The translations under genes were made by a program, and so were the position numbers. Shown here piece after piece: positions 22,801 through 34,518 of a stretch of 64,000 bases of DNA. Source of the stretch: Tamarix chinensis. Lineage: Eukaryota > Streptophyta > Magnoliopsida > Caryophyllales > Tamaricaceae. The stretch is taken from the NCBI GenBank assembly GCA_030549775.1, contig CM060177.1:67695638-67759637 (forward strand). Reading direction: 5' to 3'. The notes under the pieces were generated by a model, which saw only the letters and a program-made list of their open reading frames with translations, was not told the DNA's origin and did no database searches. Every line of letters starts with the position of its first letter. The stretch's first letter is position 1.

Positions 22801-23412
22801 TAAACTTCCCCATATAAAAACATAAATTATATTCTCCATACCAAAACCTCAAAAATCATAAATCAGATTCTCACACACGAAACCCTAAAATTCTTCATTT
22901 TATTCCTTTACTCATGAATCAATGGAATACTTAGGTCAACTCACATCCCTTAATCAACTTCTTTCTCCATCCTCCTTTTTCATCCTTTCTCCCACATAAA
23001 AATCATATCAACATCCTCACATGCATGTCTTATTGGGTCATACACAAATAATACACATGCGATACGAAAACATACTTCAACTCCATGTCATAGCATATAC
23101 GGCATAATTAATAATCATAAACATAAAATGCATAGAATACGAAGCACACAATGCACATTAGCACATAAAAGGCCTTAGCACCCCTTACCTAAAACGACAC
23201 CGATCTTGGAGCACGTTCCTACGCCTCCTTAGGGCTTTGACCAAATAATAACATATTAATAAAATAACTTTAACAAAATTCTAACTTTGCTAAAGACATA
23301 AAAATAATAGAGATATTATAACCCTTGATAATATAGGGTTAAAGATTTTACCCTAATGATAATAATGATACTAATATAATAATATCAAAGATAATAAAAC
23401 TAATATCAATGA

Positions 23413-23429
23413 GAATAATAATAATAATA

Positions 23430-23485
<56 letters not shown>
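23413..23485. repeat. (AAT)n microsatellite
   Basis: About 73 bases of nearly pure ATA/AAT trinucleotide, with one interruption at about 23,430. Confidence 0.95.
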
Positions 23486-24019
23486 GCTTTAAAATTTAAA
23501 GTGGGGTTTCGACCCTACTTATAACTAATGACTTACCACTTATTTAATATAAATAATAAAATTAATAACATATATAATAATATTAAAATAATAAAGATAA
23601 TAATAATATTATTATTAATGGTTATAAGAACAATAGAAAAAATAATACTAAAATAAATAAGTGCGAATGTTAATACAAAACTAGGGCCTAAGATTTTCCA
23701 GAATAATTAATAAAATGATAATAATAATTATTCTAATAATTATAATATTAATAATAATAATAAGAAGAAGAATGATAATAATCCCATAATAATTCAATTA
23801 ATTATTCTAATAATATTGTTTTATTACCACTCTTCACCCTGCAAGTACAATTCAGAATAAAATTTCTCATCAAATAATAATAAAACATATTAAGAATATA
23901 AATATTAAGAATAATTATAATGGTAATTATATGCAAATAATTGAAATAAATTAAATCAAGGCTTATAATAATATGGAAAATGGTTGAGAGGGTCTAGGGT
24001 TCAACCTTAAACTGGTGGG

Positions 24020-25110
24020 GATAGGTGGCACTGGCGGTGGTTCACGGCGGCGGCGGCGGTGGCCGGAAAATAGAAGAAAAGAGGGAAAGATGGATGTTGG
24101 GAAAAAGATAGGGAGAATTGAGGTGATATAAGAGGTGTTTATTGTTGCCCAAGAGGAGAGGGACAAAATGATGGTGGTGGTGCAGCCAAAGGTGGCGGCG
24201 CACGGCGGTGGAAGGCGGTTTAAGGCTTTCTGGGTAAAAATTCAGGCGAGACAAGAAGCCAACTTGGCATGGCTATGGAGGCTCATGCAAGAAGAATCGA
24301 GAGGTTAGAATGGTTTAGTTAGTTAGAGGACGTTTCAGGGAATAATTTGGCATGCGGCGGTGGCGTTGAAGTTGGCTATCGGCGGAGGAAACGGCGTCTA
24401 AAGTCTCGGTGATCGGCAGCTCGGGCTTAGGGTTTCGGGAAAGAAAAATTCTAAAAACTCCTATAACAAGGCTATTTATAGATGTTGGAATGGATAATGA
24501 GGAGCTGGAGGTCGACATGGAAGTTTTAATTGCAATAATTTGGGTGGCCGGTGGCGTTAAACGGTCGGTCGACGTTTGGTTGGCTTCGGGGTTTCGAGAG
24601 GTTGGGGAGGAGAAACGGCCGAGATTTAACGTCAAATAATTATATGAAGTTATTTCTGGAGTTAAGAGGAAGACAATGAGCCAAGAAATGGCCGGTATTA
24701 TTCACCGTAGCCGGAGAAGCCATTAATGAGGTCGAAAGGTGCAGCAGCGTCGACGGAGGAGGAAGGAGGAAGAAGGAAGAAGAGAGGGAGGCGGTCGGGT
24801 CGGCCGGGAAAGAAAAGAAAAAGGAAGAACCGGGCCGGTCGGGCGCGACGAGGTAAGGTTTTAAATGAAACGACGAGCTACAGTGAAAAAGAAGTAAAAA
24901 CGCGGCGTGGCACGGAGCGGACGGATGACGTCGCGCGGGCGCGGGCTGGGCCGTGCCGAAGAAGAAGAAGAAAAGAAAAAGGGGAACTGGGCCACGAGCT
25001 GGCCCAGTTCGGCGAGAAGAATAGGAAAAAGAAAAAGAAAGAAAAAGAAAAGGAAAAAGGAAGAAAGAAAAGAAAAAGGGAAAAAAGGGAAAGAGAAAAT
25101 AATTAGATTA
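24020..25110 (-). other. GC-rich and purine-rich island of LTR E (possible promoter-side region)
   Basis: In a window that is otherwise very AT-rich, 24,020-24,960 is markedly GC-rich (CGGCGGCGG at 24,048; GACGTCGCGCGGGCGCGGG at 24,927), and 24,730-25,110 is almost all purine on the plus strand (GGAAGAAGGAAGAAGAGAGG and similar). Reading E on the minus strand puts this block 0.4-1.5 kb from the LTR's 5' end, where a U3 promoter would be expected. It contains a palindromic GACGTC core like bZIP targets. Several overlapping open frames here (for example 24,726-25,106, Lys/Arg-rich) are by-products of the purine bias. The promoter role is inference. Confidence 0.45.
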
Positions 25111-25535
25111 GGGCCAATTAAATTAATCTGAATATTTAGAATATTTAAAAATAATAATATTTAAATAAAATAATATTTAAATCCCTTTTTAGGCTAAATT
25201 AGGATTTTTAAAAGACTTTCCATAAATTCCATTTTAATTAGCAAAACACCCTAATTTTCTTCCATTAAATTATTTATAAAAATAATATTAATTTAAAACT
25301 ATTTTCTCATTCTTATTTTAAATAAAATCATTTATTTAATTAATTCCCGAATTAAAATCTTTAATTAGCTAAAATACCCCAAATTCCTCCTAATTAAAAT
25401 ACTTATAAATTTATTCTTGATTTTCCCTAATTAATTTCCTTTTTATTTTAATTAAAATAATTAATTTAATTAATCTTTATGATAAAACCTCATTTAAATA
25501 TAATATTTTAGATTAGAATTTTTCGGGGCATTTCA

Positions 25536-25540
25536 CTCAG
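25536..25540. repeat. LTR E target-site duplication, right (CTCAG)
   Basis: CTCAG is the partner of 20,679-20,683. Confidence 0.9.
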
Positions 25541-25900
25541 CTAGTCGACCCACCAAGATTTTAGTAATGACCTTATACAAGGTATTACGGCAAGCTATTG
25601 GCCTGAAGTTTGATACAGAGCTAACATTTTTTATTTTTGGGATAAGCACAAGGATAGCATGGTTTACATTCTTGAGGAGCTTTTTGTTGGTGAAGAACTC
25701 TTATACTGCTTCAAAAAAGTCTTGCCCTGTGATGTTCCAAGTTGCTTTAAAAAATTTTGCTGAGTAGCCATCAGGTCCAAGAGCTTTATGATCTCCAAGA
25801 GTGTATAAGGCAGCTTTGATCTCTGTGACTGTTACAGGTCTGAGCAATTCCTGGTGTTGGCTTTTAGATAAAACGGTTCCCATTGCCACAATATTCACAT
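25541..25900 (-). pseudogene. LINE-2 ORF2, N-terminal reverse transcriptase (upstream of LTR E)
   Basis: The segment runs through VTVTEIKAALYTLGDHKALG, PDGYSAKFFKATW, and on to the fingers region around VLIPKI and KVITKILVGRLAE, where LTR E interrupts it at 25,540. The protein resumes in the same frame at 20,683, because E plus one target copy (4,857 bases) is a multiple of three. Confidence 0.8.
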
Positions 25901-27135
25901 CTAGGGGGTATTCCGGTCTGTTGTTCCTAAGAGTTGTTTGTAGTAGCCCACGAACTCCCCCTCCATGTCTTGATCAGAGCTGGTGAAAGTGCCATCCCTT
26001 TTGAGTGGTTGCACAATTCTGGATTTGGCTTGCCTAGCCTTGAGCATATCAAAGAAGAAATGAGTGTTTTGATCCATACCAAACATGAATTTGTTCTTAT
26101 TGAGCTGGGATACATAGTTGGTTGTTGCTGCTCTCAAAAACTCAGCCTTCTTTTTGAGATTTTTCAGGATGGTAATATCGAGAGAGGAGCCATGAGATAA
26201 ATAAGCTTCCTATCCTGCTTTGAGCTGGGATTCTACATGGTTAGCTCTTGTAATAATATGAGAGTAATCATAATTACTAAGCTTTCATAGCTCATATTTA
26301 AGCACAGTTAATTTTTTGTAAAAATTAAACTTACTAGTACCACAAAATGAGAAGCCCCAAGATCTACTGACCACAGTTCTGAAATTGGGGCGATCACACC
26401 ACATGTTGAAGAACTTGAAGGGTTTCTTCCTGATAGTTGGCCTGCCAAAATTTAATATACAAGGGGAGTGGTCTGATGTACTCCCTCGTGGTAGGAAGGC
26501 AGCTATTCCAATTAAGCTAGAAGCAAACCCTGTGGTGGTCATCATAGCTCGATCCAGTATACATTTGACATTGTGGCTAATAAAGGTATGAAAGCAGCCA
26601 GTGGAAGGAATATCAGACAATTGAGCCACTAAGTAGCAGGACTTGAAGTTAGCTGTTTCATAATCAGTGACTGGTCTTGTTCCACACCTATATGAGAGGT
26701 TCAAGGGACAATTGAAGTCGCCTGCCACCACCCAAGATCCTTGAATACTTCCTGCTAGCTTCATATTTGTATCCCAAAGGCCCTTCCTATCTTTAATAGT
26801 GTAAAGACCATAGACCACAGTGATAGTGAGTTTAATACTAGTTTAATGTCCTCCACTGTACCAGAGATTGTTTGTGGTGTAATCTCAACCGGTTGCACCC
26901 TAAGAGTCATTAGATCCCATAGTAGTAGCAACCTACCATTGGGGTGATGGGTGAAGTTATCAAAATGCATCCAGCCTCTGAAGAAGTTATCTTCCATAAG
27001 TTGGACTTTTCTGTCATCCAATTTTGTCTCTATAAATCCAACCAAGGAGCAAGATTTTTCCCTACATAATTCCAAAAGGGTTTTTTGTTTCAGGGGAGAA
27101 CCCCCTCCCCTTATATCCCAAATCAACATATTCAT
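25901..27135 (-). pseudogene. LINE-2 ORF2, AP-endonuclease domain and linker
   Basis: It begins MNMLIWDIRGGGSP at 27,135; in this family the usual residue is Asn (WN.RG), so the Asp is a change at the first endonuclease motif. Then come GFIETKL (motif II), VVAGDFNCPL at about 26,720 and TSDHSP at about 26,460, all recognisable motifs of the nicking endonuclease that starts target-primed reverse transcription. The domain is split between frames (27,135-26,761 and 26,818-26,285). The following linker (26,137-25,901) with FFFDMLKARQAKSRIVQPLK matches the same zone of LINE-3. Confidence 0.75.
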
Positions 27136-28865
27136 GTGACCATGCCAAACTTCCTAATGCCCTTAATGAGAGTTATTTTATTCAGTTTCATACCCAGTCT
27201 TTTTTTCTTCCTTTTAGCTGCTTTAGATACTACTTGCTGCCAGCCACTGACTTCCACTGGTACTTTTATCTGTGGGATGGTAAGGTCAAGGAAGTAGGCA
27301 TATCTTTTCTTGAGGGCACTGGTGTTCCCATCTTCCTGGTGACGAACCTCCAATTCCTTTTCTTGATTCAGCTGCTCGGGCTCAGATACCAAATTTAATG
27401 GGAGGGGGATAGTAGGTGCAGCCACCTCTTCAATGTCTGATTGTATTTATGCTGATCTATACCCTTCTCCTTCTCAGTAAGGTGTGACTTCTTGCGTGTC
27501 TTCAAATTCTTTTGAGACGATTGGCCTTCAGTTGTAAGTGGAACCTTCTGAGGCTGCACCATAGTCTCCATAGGGGGAGGTTGATTGCTTTTGGAGACAT
27601 GATTCACTATGTTTTCTGTAGGACTCTTCTGATTGAGCAAACAATTTTTTTCCAAGTGGCCCAAGCTCCCACAGTACTCACACACTAGAGGAAAATCTTC
27701 ATATTCAATGCTTTGGAGATATTCATCAACATCACTTCTGACTTTAATAGCAGAAGGTAACTTTCCTTTGACATCAATCTCCACTAAGACCCTCCCATGT
27801 TCAATCTTTGTTTTCTTAAGTGTGAAATCATCAATAAGAATAAGCTTACCAATAAATGAGGCAATTTCACTAATTGCCTCACACTTCCACATCTCCATAG
27901 GGAGGTTTACTAATCTAACCCATACAGGGACCTTCGTGATCTCTTCCTTACCAAAAGAGAATAGCCTGGGAATTTCCTTGAGCACAAAGGCTTTCCCCTT
28001 GATAATATAAGGTCCTCTAGCCATAGCTTGACATCTTTCAGCCTGATCCTCAAATTTCAAGACCACCCACCCAGAACTGTGCATAATATATTTGAAAGGC
28101 TACCTAATGACATGTTTGGCTATGCCCATGTGATACCTGTCAAGTTTCACTCCAACAAAGCATCCTAGCAGGAAAGACCCCCATGATTCATCCATAGAGT
28201 GTACATTCTTCTTAGACACACAAACCACATCACCTTTTGGGGGCACATAATCGCATTTTTTTTTTAGAAATGCTGGGGAACAAGTCAGAGAACAATTTCA
28301 GTGCTGGAGGGGTTACCTAGGAAGGTGCATCCTGTTCTTGATTCAGTCCATTTTCCCCATCCAGTAGTTGATCAGTATTATCTAAGAGGGTACACTCTAC
28401 CCTGTCCACTTATTCTTTAGACTCCACGAGTAGTTCAGGTATTGTAGGTACATGATCATTTTGCCTCAACCTTCCTGACAGACCCTGGCATGAAGGTTGT
28501 TGTAAGTCATGATCTGCCATAGGCCCAATCATCAATTGTTCCAGTTTATCCACATTTGTTTTCTTATTCTAATGAGAATGCCTCTTCACAGCTGGCGAAG
28601 GTTCCTTTTCCAAATTCTCAGTGAGAGCCATTGGAGAGATACCAGTTTGTTGATCCATTAGGTCAAAACCTTGATCCTTCAAGTTGGAGGATGGGTTTTC
28701 ATTTGAGGAGTGCTTACTAGAATGTGTTGAATTAGATGCTATAGGTGTAGACTTAGCTAAGATCACACCCTTCTTAGGACCAGGAAGTGCACAGACATGA
28801 GTGTTCTCTATTGTTGGGCCTCGAGGGATTTTCTTCTTGGTCTCCATCAAAACACAGCTGAACAA
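27132..28865 (-). pseudogene. LINE-2 ORF1 (Gag-like, DUF4283 type with CCHC zinc knuckle)
   Basis: The protein starts MFSCVLMETKKKIPRG at 28,865. After a Ser/Asn/Pro-rich N-terminus (to 28,569) and a broken stretch, the best segment (28,084-27,395) has the LINE ORF1 pattern: WVVLKFEDQAERCQAMARGP, VPVWVRLVNLPMEMW, GRVLVEIDVKGKLP, and an intact knuckle CEYCGSLGHLEKNC at about 27,670. Such proteins bind LINE RNA and form the RNP. The pieces are in three different frames, so at least two frameshifts separate them. The C-terminus overlaps the start of ORF2 by a few bases near 27,135. Confidence 0.8.
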
Positions 28866-29023
28866 AGGAAAAAAAGAGGGAAAATCAGAGAGGGAGGAAA
28901 TAAAGGCTCACAATCAGTGCTCGATGAATCAAAGATGTCAGTTTTTGTGCTCAGGTTCCATGGGAGGAACACCAGCACCAGGGGAGAGGCAACCGAGTGC
29001 GATATATGCCTTTGAAAGTATAA

Positions 29024-29036
29024 ATAAGCCTAAACC
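29024..29036. repeat. LINE-2 target-site duplication, right copy
   Basis: ATAAGCCTAAACC is a perfect 13-bp match to 18,744-18,756. D sequence resumes after it. Confidence 0.85.
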
Positions 29037-31621
29037 GATCATTTGGTTTATTGAGCTAGGTATACTTTTTAGCTCTATTTTTTTTGAAAGTTTTTTATAT
29101 TAAAATAGAACCTTACCAACCCACTCTAAATTATCCCTAAGTGATTCTCAACCATTTTCATGATGCATTTAGCATGATATATTACCTCAGATTGATCTAG
29201 AGTTTGATCAGGATAATTGAGGTGGAGATATGAACTTAGATTTATCTTCTTCCACATCTATTCTCTACACATTTCCCATATCAATGCCTTGATCTAAAGC
29301 ATGATTATGAGAAGCTGGAAGATTATTTTGATGCTAACCTTCCACTACACCTCTCATGTATTCTTATTTTAGCCTAATTAACTTGAATCCTCTAGAAACA
29401 ACAAGTTAACTTCGGAGAATAGGTTAGTATTTCTTGAATGAAATCCATCGATTAAGCTCAAATTCTAGTGTTTTAGGACTTTAAATTACATTGTGTTGTT
29501 GGCTATAAATAGCCCAATCACCACTTTTTTTTTGCATTTTTATTTTAGCCATGAAAATCATAAAGTCTATATATTCACTTTCATTCATTTCTACACTTTA
29601 AACCTTATAGTCGAATTTCATACACTCTTTTAATCCTATCTCTAGCTCTCTCATATTTTAAATTACTAATTAAGGAAGAGTTAGATTTGGGAAAACGGAT
29701 TGAGTATTTCAATTGAGCAGTTACCTATTTCACTTCATGTGTGATATAACTTTCCTTCCCTTCAGTTTTACATTCAAAAATTAATAATGTTTTGTGCAAC
29801 ATTCTGAGTTTAAGATTATTGTTTTAATGTTTTAAAAGTTAAGATTTTTAAAGTTTGGAATATCTTATTTTTGGAGAGTTTCATTTCCATTGATTGAGTA
29901 ATTCTTTCTTTTATAATGACATGAATAATCTTGCATGATATAAGTTTCTTTAAGTTGAATCTACATATTGGTATGAATGTACATCATCTACATAAGTGAT
30001 TTAAATGGATAGATGGTGTATTTTGTGTTAAAAAACTAAAAGTTGATAAAAATAGGATATGATGATTCAATGTTGAGATATGTATGCTAATTAAGTTGAA
30101 AATGTGTTAGCCTATGTTGATACTTATTATAATTTCATTAGGTTAAACCAATCCACAAATTTCTAGAATAGTCGACTGGTTGACGCAACCCATCAACTGA
30201 TAAGCCTCTAGAGATTTTAGTCTTACACTTTACTTAAAGCCATCGACTTGTTTGGTAGAAGCAATCAACTAGTCTATGAATATTCAATTGGTCTACCTAA
30301 ACTAATACATCTATTTGAGATAAAGTAAGATCTAGTTGTGTCAAACCAATCATCTTGTTAACCGAAACTGATTAGCTAGTGTGTGCAACCAATGGACTTG
30401 TTGGCTAGACCAATCAATTAGTTTACCTGATTTTTATGGTTTGTTTTATGTTGGTGTGTTTATTTTGAGGCTATTTTTGGGACTATCCGATGATGATTAA
30501 TTGGATAAAACATATATTTTATCATTGGTTAATGGTCTAATGATAGGATTTAATGGATGGTATTGTATGAACTTCTGTATAAGAATTCTAAGGGCTAAAT
30601 GGGTAATTCCACTAGAGAAATGTGAAGGCCCATGAGAAAAGAGAAAGAATGACATTATGTGCTTGAGTAAAATATTATGATGGGCATGAATAATAGTGGA
30701 TAATGATAAATGAAAGCACCACATGGAAGCAAAATAGGAAAAAAATAAGAATGAGTGATATAGAATACACATGGAAAATGCTATGGTTGTTTTTGCATGT
30801 GCCTCATGTGATCACTTATCCTTATGAATAATATAATAAAAACATAAAGTGAAAGAAAATCGAGTTATGTATGGTTTTGGGTCACTTGATGCTCAATTAG
30901 CTACCGGGGTTAGTCTACCTTCGAGCTTTGCCTTCGAGGGACATCCTAAGAGGTCCCAGTGCCTTACCAAATTGTCGATATTTGTTGCTTTTGGCCTAGA
31001 CTTATGTCCATTTAGATTATTAGGTTTGGCCTACATTTATGTCTGCTATAGAAATTGGCTTCACCTTAGACTCTATGTCCCTTTTTTGGATAGGCTTCCA
31101 TGGTAAGTAAGACCTTGGGGTGGTACATAGTCCATCCCTTGATGATAATAAATGTGTATGAAAAGTAATTGAATGATAAAGGCTTGGATAATGAATAAGA
31201 TAATATGACCAATTGGATAAGGATGGAAAATGGATGGATTAGAAAAAGGATAAATGTGGTTTGTACACCTGGTTAATGGCTTAAATAAATAATTGGCAAT
31301 TGATTGAAATGTTGAATGGATTATTGAACTATGTTATATATGATTAAGGAAATGATCTATTATAAAGGATTAAGTCATTGGAAATAAACCATAACAGTTA
31401 CTTGGAATTAATTTGCTAGTGCATGTGTGTTTACCTACGTTATTATGAAATGAAATCAAGTGTGATATATTTTGTGTTGTCTAAATTATGGTTGATAGCA
31501 TATTTCGGTCAATTTTTACCTTTTACATATATTACATTAGCAAGGTGCATGTTAAGTATTATAAAAATATATAATAAAAATTGCATACTTGTATTTCCCT
31601 TGAGGAGGCAAATTGGCTTAC

Positions 31622-31640
31622 TCAGTACGCAGTGTATTGA
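31622..31640 (+). other. Conserved LTR hairpin, copy in D
   Basis: TCAGTACGCAGTGTATTGA can form an 8-bp stem (two G-T pairs) around a 3-base loop. It matches the minus-strand hairpin of solo LTR E at the same 19-nt length and lies about 440 bases from the LTR's 3' end, the same relative position as in E and B. Confidence 0.6.
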
Positions 31641-32064
31641 TATGCTCGTTTGCTTGGTCACCTACATAATCCTAGTTAATGTCCTACCTTAGTTTGGGTT
31701 TAGGGATTAAGGACATAGATATGTCGAGGTTCTATGGGTCTATGATAGACTGTGATTTTATTTTACATGTCTCACACTAGTCTCAATTTAGTGTAGCGGC
31801 ACACATTTAAAAATTTGTATTTCTATATCGAGTTAGTCAGGGGACAAATAAGGCTCAAATAAAGAATCTTTTAAATGTTATGTAACCTAAATTTGCACAT
31901 TTTCTTTCTTTAAATTGGTTGGTTATAGCTTTTTCCCTAATAAAGGGTAGGCGGTGGATTTCTATCCTATATCAAGTATGAAATTTTTCTTAGAAGTATT
32001 TTTAGCTTCCACAATATTTCAAATGAAAATTTTGGTATTGAAAAATTAGGGTGTTACATAGTAA

Positions 32065-32257
32065 AATTATATTAATAAAATGACCATACATCTTTTTGTT
32101 CTTTATTTTATGTTACCATACATGAGGTATGGGTTTGGTGATGATCGCATTTATTTCATTGTTGATCTAACTATCACATTCCATGATTTTTCTTTTCAAA
32201 TGCTTTTGCATTGTATTTAAAATAAAATTTTCTTATTCATAAATTAGGGTTGTTACA
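32065..32257 (+). repeat. Element A 5' LTR, terminal remainder
   Basis: This continues A's LTR after the D insertion and ends AGGGTTGTTACA at 32,257. It aligns with the last ~190 bases of the 3' LTR (TTTTCAAA...TGCATTGTAT...TTACA). Confidence 0.75.
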
Positions 32258-32260
32258 AGT

Positions 32261-32273
32261 TAGTATCAGAGCC
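32261..32273 (+). other. Element A primer-binding site (tRNA-iMet type)
   Basis: TAGTATCAGAGCC matches the usual TGGTATCAGAGCC with one difference and sits 3 bases after the 5' LTR end. Confidence 0.85.
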
Positions 32274-32639
32274 TATAAATTTAAACTCTATTATTATTTC
32301 ACAAAATTAAAATTCTTTGGATTCATCAAAATTTATAGAATCCATTTTGTACTTATTAGTTAGCTTATGTGTGCATTGGTTTGATTAGGAATTGGCCTTA
32401 ATTTATATGATATGACTAACTTCTAACCTTATGTGTAATATACAACTCCACATATACTAATTTTGTACTTATTAGTTAGCTTTTTCTAATGCGATTTAGT
32501 ATCCATGGACGTCAATGGTTTTGAGCTAGTACCTCGAGCATTTTATCGAGATAGTTGAAGCTTTCATGCATCATCAAATTTAGTGTAAGAAGGATTTGTG
32601 TCCATTACCACCATCTCTAGTTATTATACTACTACTACA

Positions 32640-32987
32640 GGGTTAGAATTGTAGGGGAAATCTTCATTACCCATTAGTCTTTGAGGGTTAGTAGGACCTA
32701 AATGTGTTGGAGTGTTGGTTAAGAGTGTCTGAGAAGATCTTTATAGCTAGTGGTTTCCGAGAGAGTAGGTATTTGGACATTTGAGTATTCCACTTCTAGG
32801 GTCATGTTGATGAATGGTGGAGAGGTCTGCAGTGGAGAGGAGCCACTATAGATTAATGGGATGCCTTCATCAAGATGTTGTGGGCATGGTTCTACCCTAC
32901 TTGCCTAAGGATGTTGAAGTATGATAAGTTTATAGCATTGCATTAAGCCACGTCGACGATTGAGTTGTACTATAGCCTTTATTTAGA
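32640..32987 (+). pseudogene. Element A gag fragment, 5' of solo LTR B
   Basis: The sense strand reads VDEWWRGLQWRGATID-stop-WDAFIKMLWAWFYPTCLR around 32,808-32,915. This is the WW...W..F...F.P pattern of the retrotransposon Gag domain (PF03732 type). Several stops are present. Gag is cut at 32,987 by solo LTR B. Confidence 0.6.
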
Positions 32988-32992
32988 CCTTG
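32988..32992. repeat. Solo LTR B target-site duplication, left (CCTTG)
   Basis: CCTTG pairs with CCTTA at 42,528-42,532 (4 of 5 match). Confidence 0.6.
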
Positions 32993-33425
32993 TGTAACAG
33001 CCTAAAATTTATTATTGAAAATTTTTATTTTAAGCATAAATGTATTACAAAATAGTTAGGTGTTACCGTTGCAATTAAAATTAGTTCATCTTACTATACC
33101 ATCTTTACATCAATCATTAGGCAAACCAATTAGAAAGTAAAACATGATAAATAGAAACTATGGGAACTTTCGTAAACAATGGATAAATGTTTGGAGGTTT
33201 AATTTGAGTATAATAATCTAAAATAAAAAAGGGATACCATATATATAAGATTCAAAAAAGGTATTCAGTTAGAATAACCATCTGGATAACATGATTATAC
33301 TCCCAAAGCCCTAGTACAAAAAATACTCCTCCATATATAATTCAACAAAGGCTGCAAAATTATCTACTAGGTCATTATAAACTTACACAAAGATATTTAG
33401 GTTAGCTACTTGTGGGAATGAGAAG

Positions 33426-33460
33426 CATCCATAAAATAGATGATCAGTACACTATGTACT
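33426..33460 (-). other. Twin hairpins in LTR B
   Basis: The first arm pair is CATC (33,426-33,429) / GATG (33,439-33,442). The second is AGTACA-CTA-TGTACT (33,446-33,460). Both correspond to LTR E hairpins, with changes on both arms that keep pairing. Confidence 0.6.
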
Positions 33461-33579
33461 AAGGAAGGTACTGTTACACTAGAAGAAGGATTATACATAA
33501 CTTATTACTTCACATAAGAAAGTAACCACACATGGAAAATATAAAATAGTGCCAAGTAAATAGTGATTTTAGGTCTTGC

Positions 33580-33608
<29 letters not shown>
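33580..33608. repeat. (TA)n microsatellite in LTR B
   Basis: An uninterrupted TA run of about 29 bases. Confidence 0.95.
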
Positions 33609-33610
<2 letters not shown>

Positions 33611-34513
33611 AAAATAACATAATCACGACCATATAATTATCTTCAAATGACCATAATACATTTAGGATAGCTACAATGCTCATATTCTTTTAACGCCTCA
33701 TAAATTCCAATACTAACACATACAAATATCCAATATTTATTTGAGATACATATCCTCAATTAAATACAGAGATACCAAATATCCAACATTATTCCCAAAT
33801 GCATGCTTCCAAAATCTCACTACTTTAAAGATATCATATTAAAGAATTTTAAAAAAATACATTATTCATACAACATGTCTAATATAAAAGAACATACATA
33901 TACATATAAATTTCTAGCTAGGAACTGTATCTTAACCAACAAGGTTACAAGGCTCTATACACATAAATCCTAAACCTTCCCCTCTAAGATAACTGAAAAA
34001 TCACTAATAAAAATATCGTAATACACGATTAGGCTCAAAATTATAATTAAGGAAAAATTTAAGGTGAAGGAGGGTAAAAATGGAAAGAACTAGAGTCAAA
34101 AGAAAGCTTAAGTTGCATGGAAGTGTGGGGGAAGGTATGGTGGTGCTATGGTGAAATTTTGGTGGTGTTTGGGTGTGTAAAGTTGGGTTCACAGCAAAAT
34201 AAAGGGGTTGCATAGGCATATGATAGGTTGGGCTCACCTAGGCTGTTAGTTGGGAACTTACACAAGTTTGTTGTACGAAGGAGGCTCAATATTGCTCATA
34301 TGATGCATGTGCAAGTGAGAACAATTAGGGACACACATGTGTGCCAAGGCTATGCATTACCTGTGTAAGTATGCATTGGCGAACTATACTAGCATGCATA
34401 GGGGTGAGATAAGAAAAATGTTTAGTGCATGGCTATATGAGAGACAATGTGTTAGCCGTGTCCTTTACAAAACATATTAACATATAGGGAAAGAAAACGG
34501 GGAAATGATAGCA

Positions 34514-34518
34514 ATGGG
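34514..34518. repeat. Element C target-site duplication, left (ATGGG)
   Basis: ATGGG (inside AATGGG) pairs with 41,583-41,587. Confidence 0.75.

Larger units (their letters stand above)
20684..25535 (-). mobile_element. Solo LTR E (4.85 kb) inserted in LINE-2 RT
   Basis: The ends are TGTAACACCCC (20,684) and GGGGCATTTCA (25,535), which form imperfect terminal inverted repeats of about 15 bases. A perfect 5-bp target duplication CTCAG flanks it (20,679-20,683 and 25,536-25,540). No coding region is present. I assign the minus orientation because the hairpin pair (21,115-21,151) read on the minus strand matches D, whose direction follows from its GTGTTACA 3' end and element A's layout. It is rich in internal tandem repeats and unusually long for an LTR. 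A non-autonomous element without LTRs is the alternative, but the TG...CA ends and 5-bp duplication favour a solo LTR. Confidence 0.8.
18757..29023 (-). mobile_element. LINE-2: near-full-length antisense L1-type LINE, interrupted by solo LTR E
   Basis: On the minus strand this shows, in order: about 160 bases of 5' leader; ORF1 with a nucleic-acid-binding domain and CCHC knuckle (28,865-27,132); ORF2 with AP-endonuclease, RT and zf-RVT domains; and a 3' end TTAATATATTTACC. A perfect 13-bp target duplication flanks it. Without E and its extra target copy it is about 5.4 kb, near full length for the class. It shares a subfamily with LINE-1a, with closely matching zf-RVT and tail segments. Confidence 0.9.
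18530..32059 (+). mobile_element. Solo LTR D inserted in element A's 5' LTR
   Basis: The right end reads TTAGGGTGTTACA (ending 32,059) and is followed by TAGTA (32,060-32,064). The left side has TAGTA at 18,524-18,528 and then TTGTGATTTGG. Sequence on both outer sides continues element A's LTR. D lacks any internal coding region. Excluding LINE-2 and one copy of its target duplication it is about 3.25 kb, close to the A LTR length, and it shares motif types with A (CAATTGGTT-like blocks and a CAGTACG hairpin region near its end). I infer a solo LTR left by LTR-LTR recombination of a related family. The left boundary is less certain than the right. Confidence 0.6.

Noticed and set aside
24726..25131. 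Lys/Arg/Gly-rich open frames of 126 and 74 codons
   Set aside because: Purine-only sequence in LTR E gives Lys, Arg, Glu and Gly in every frame; no domain, and two overlapping frames look equally 'good'.
20684..25535. LTR E as a DNA transposon with terminal inverted repeats
   Set aside because: TGTAACACCCC / GGGGCATTTCA ends look like inverted repeats, but the TG...CA termini, 5-bp duplication and resemblance to D and B favour a solo LTR.
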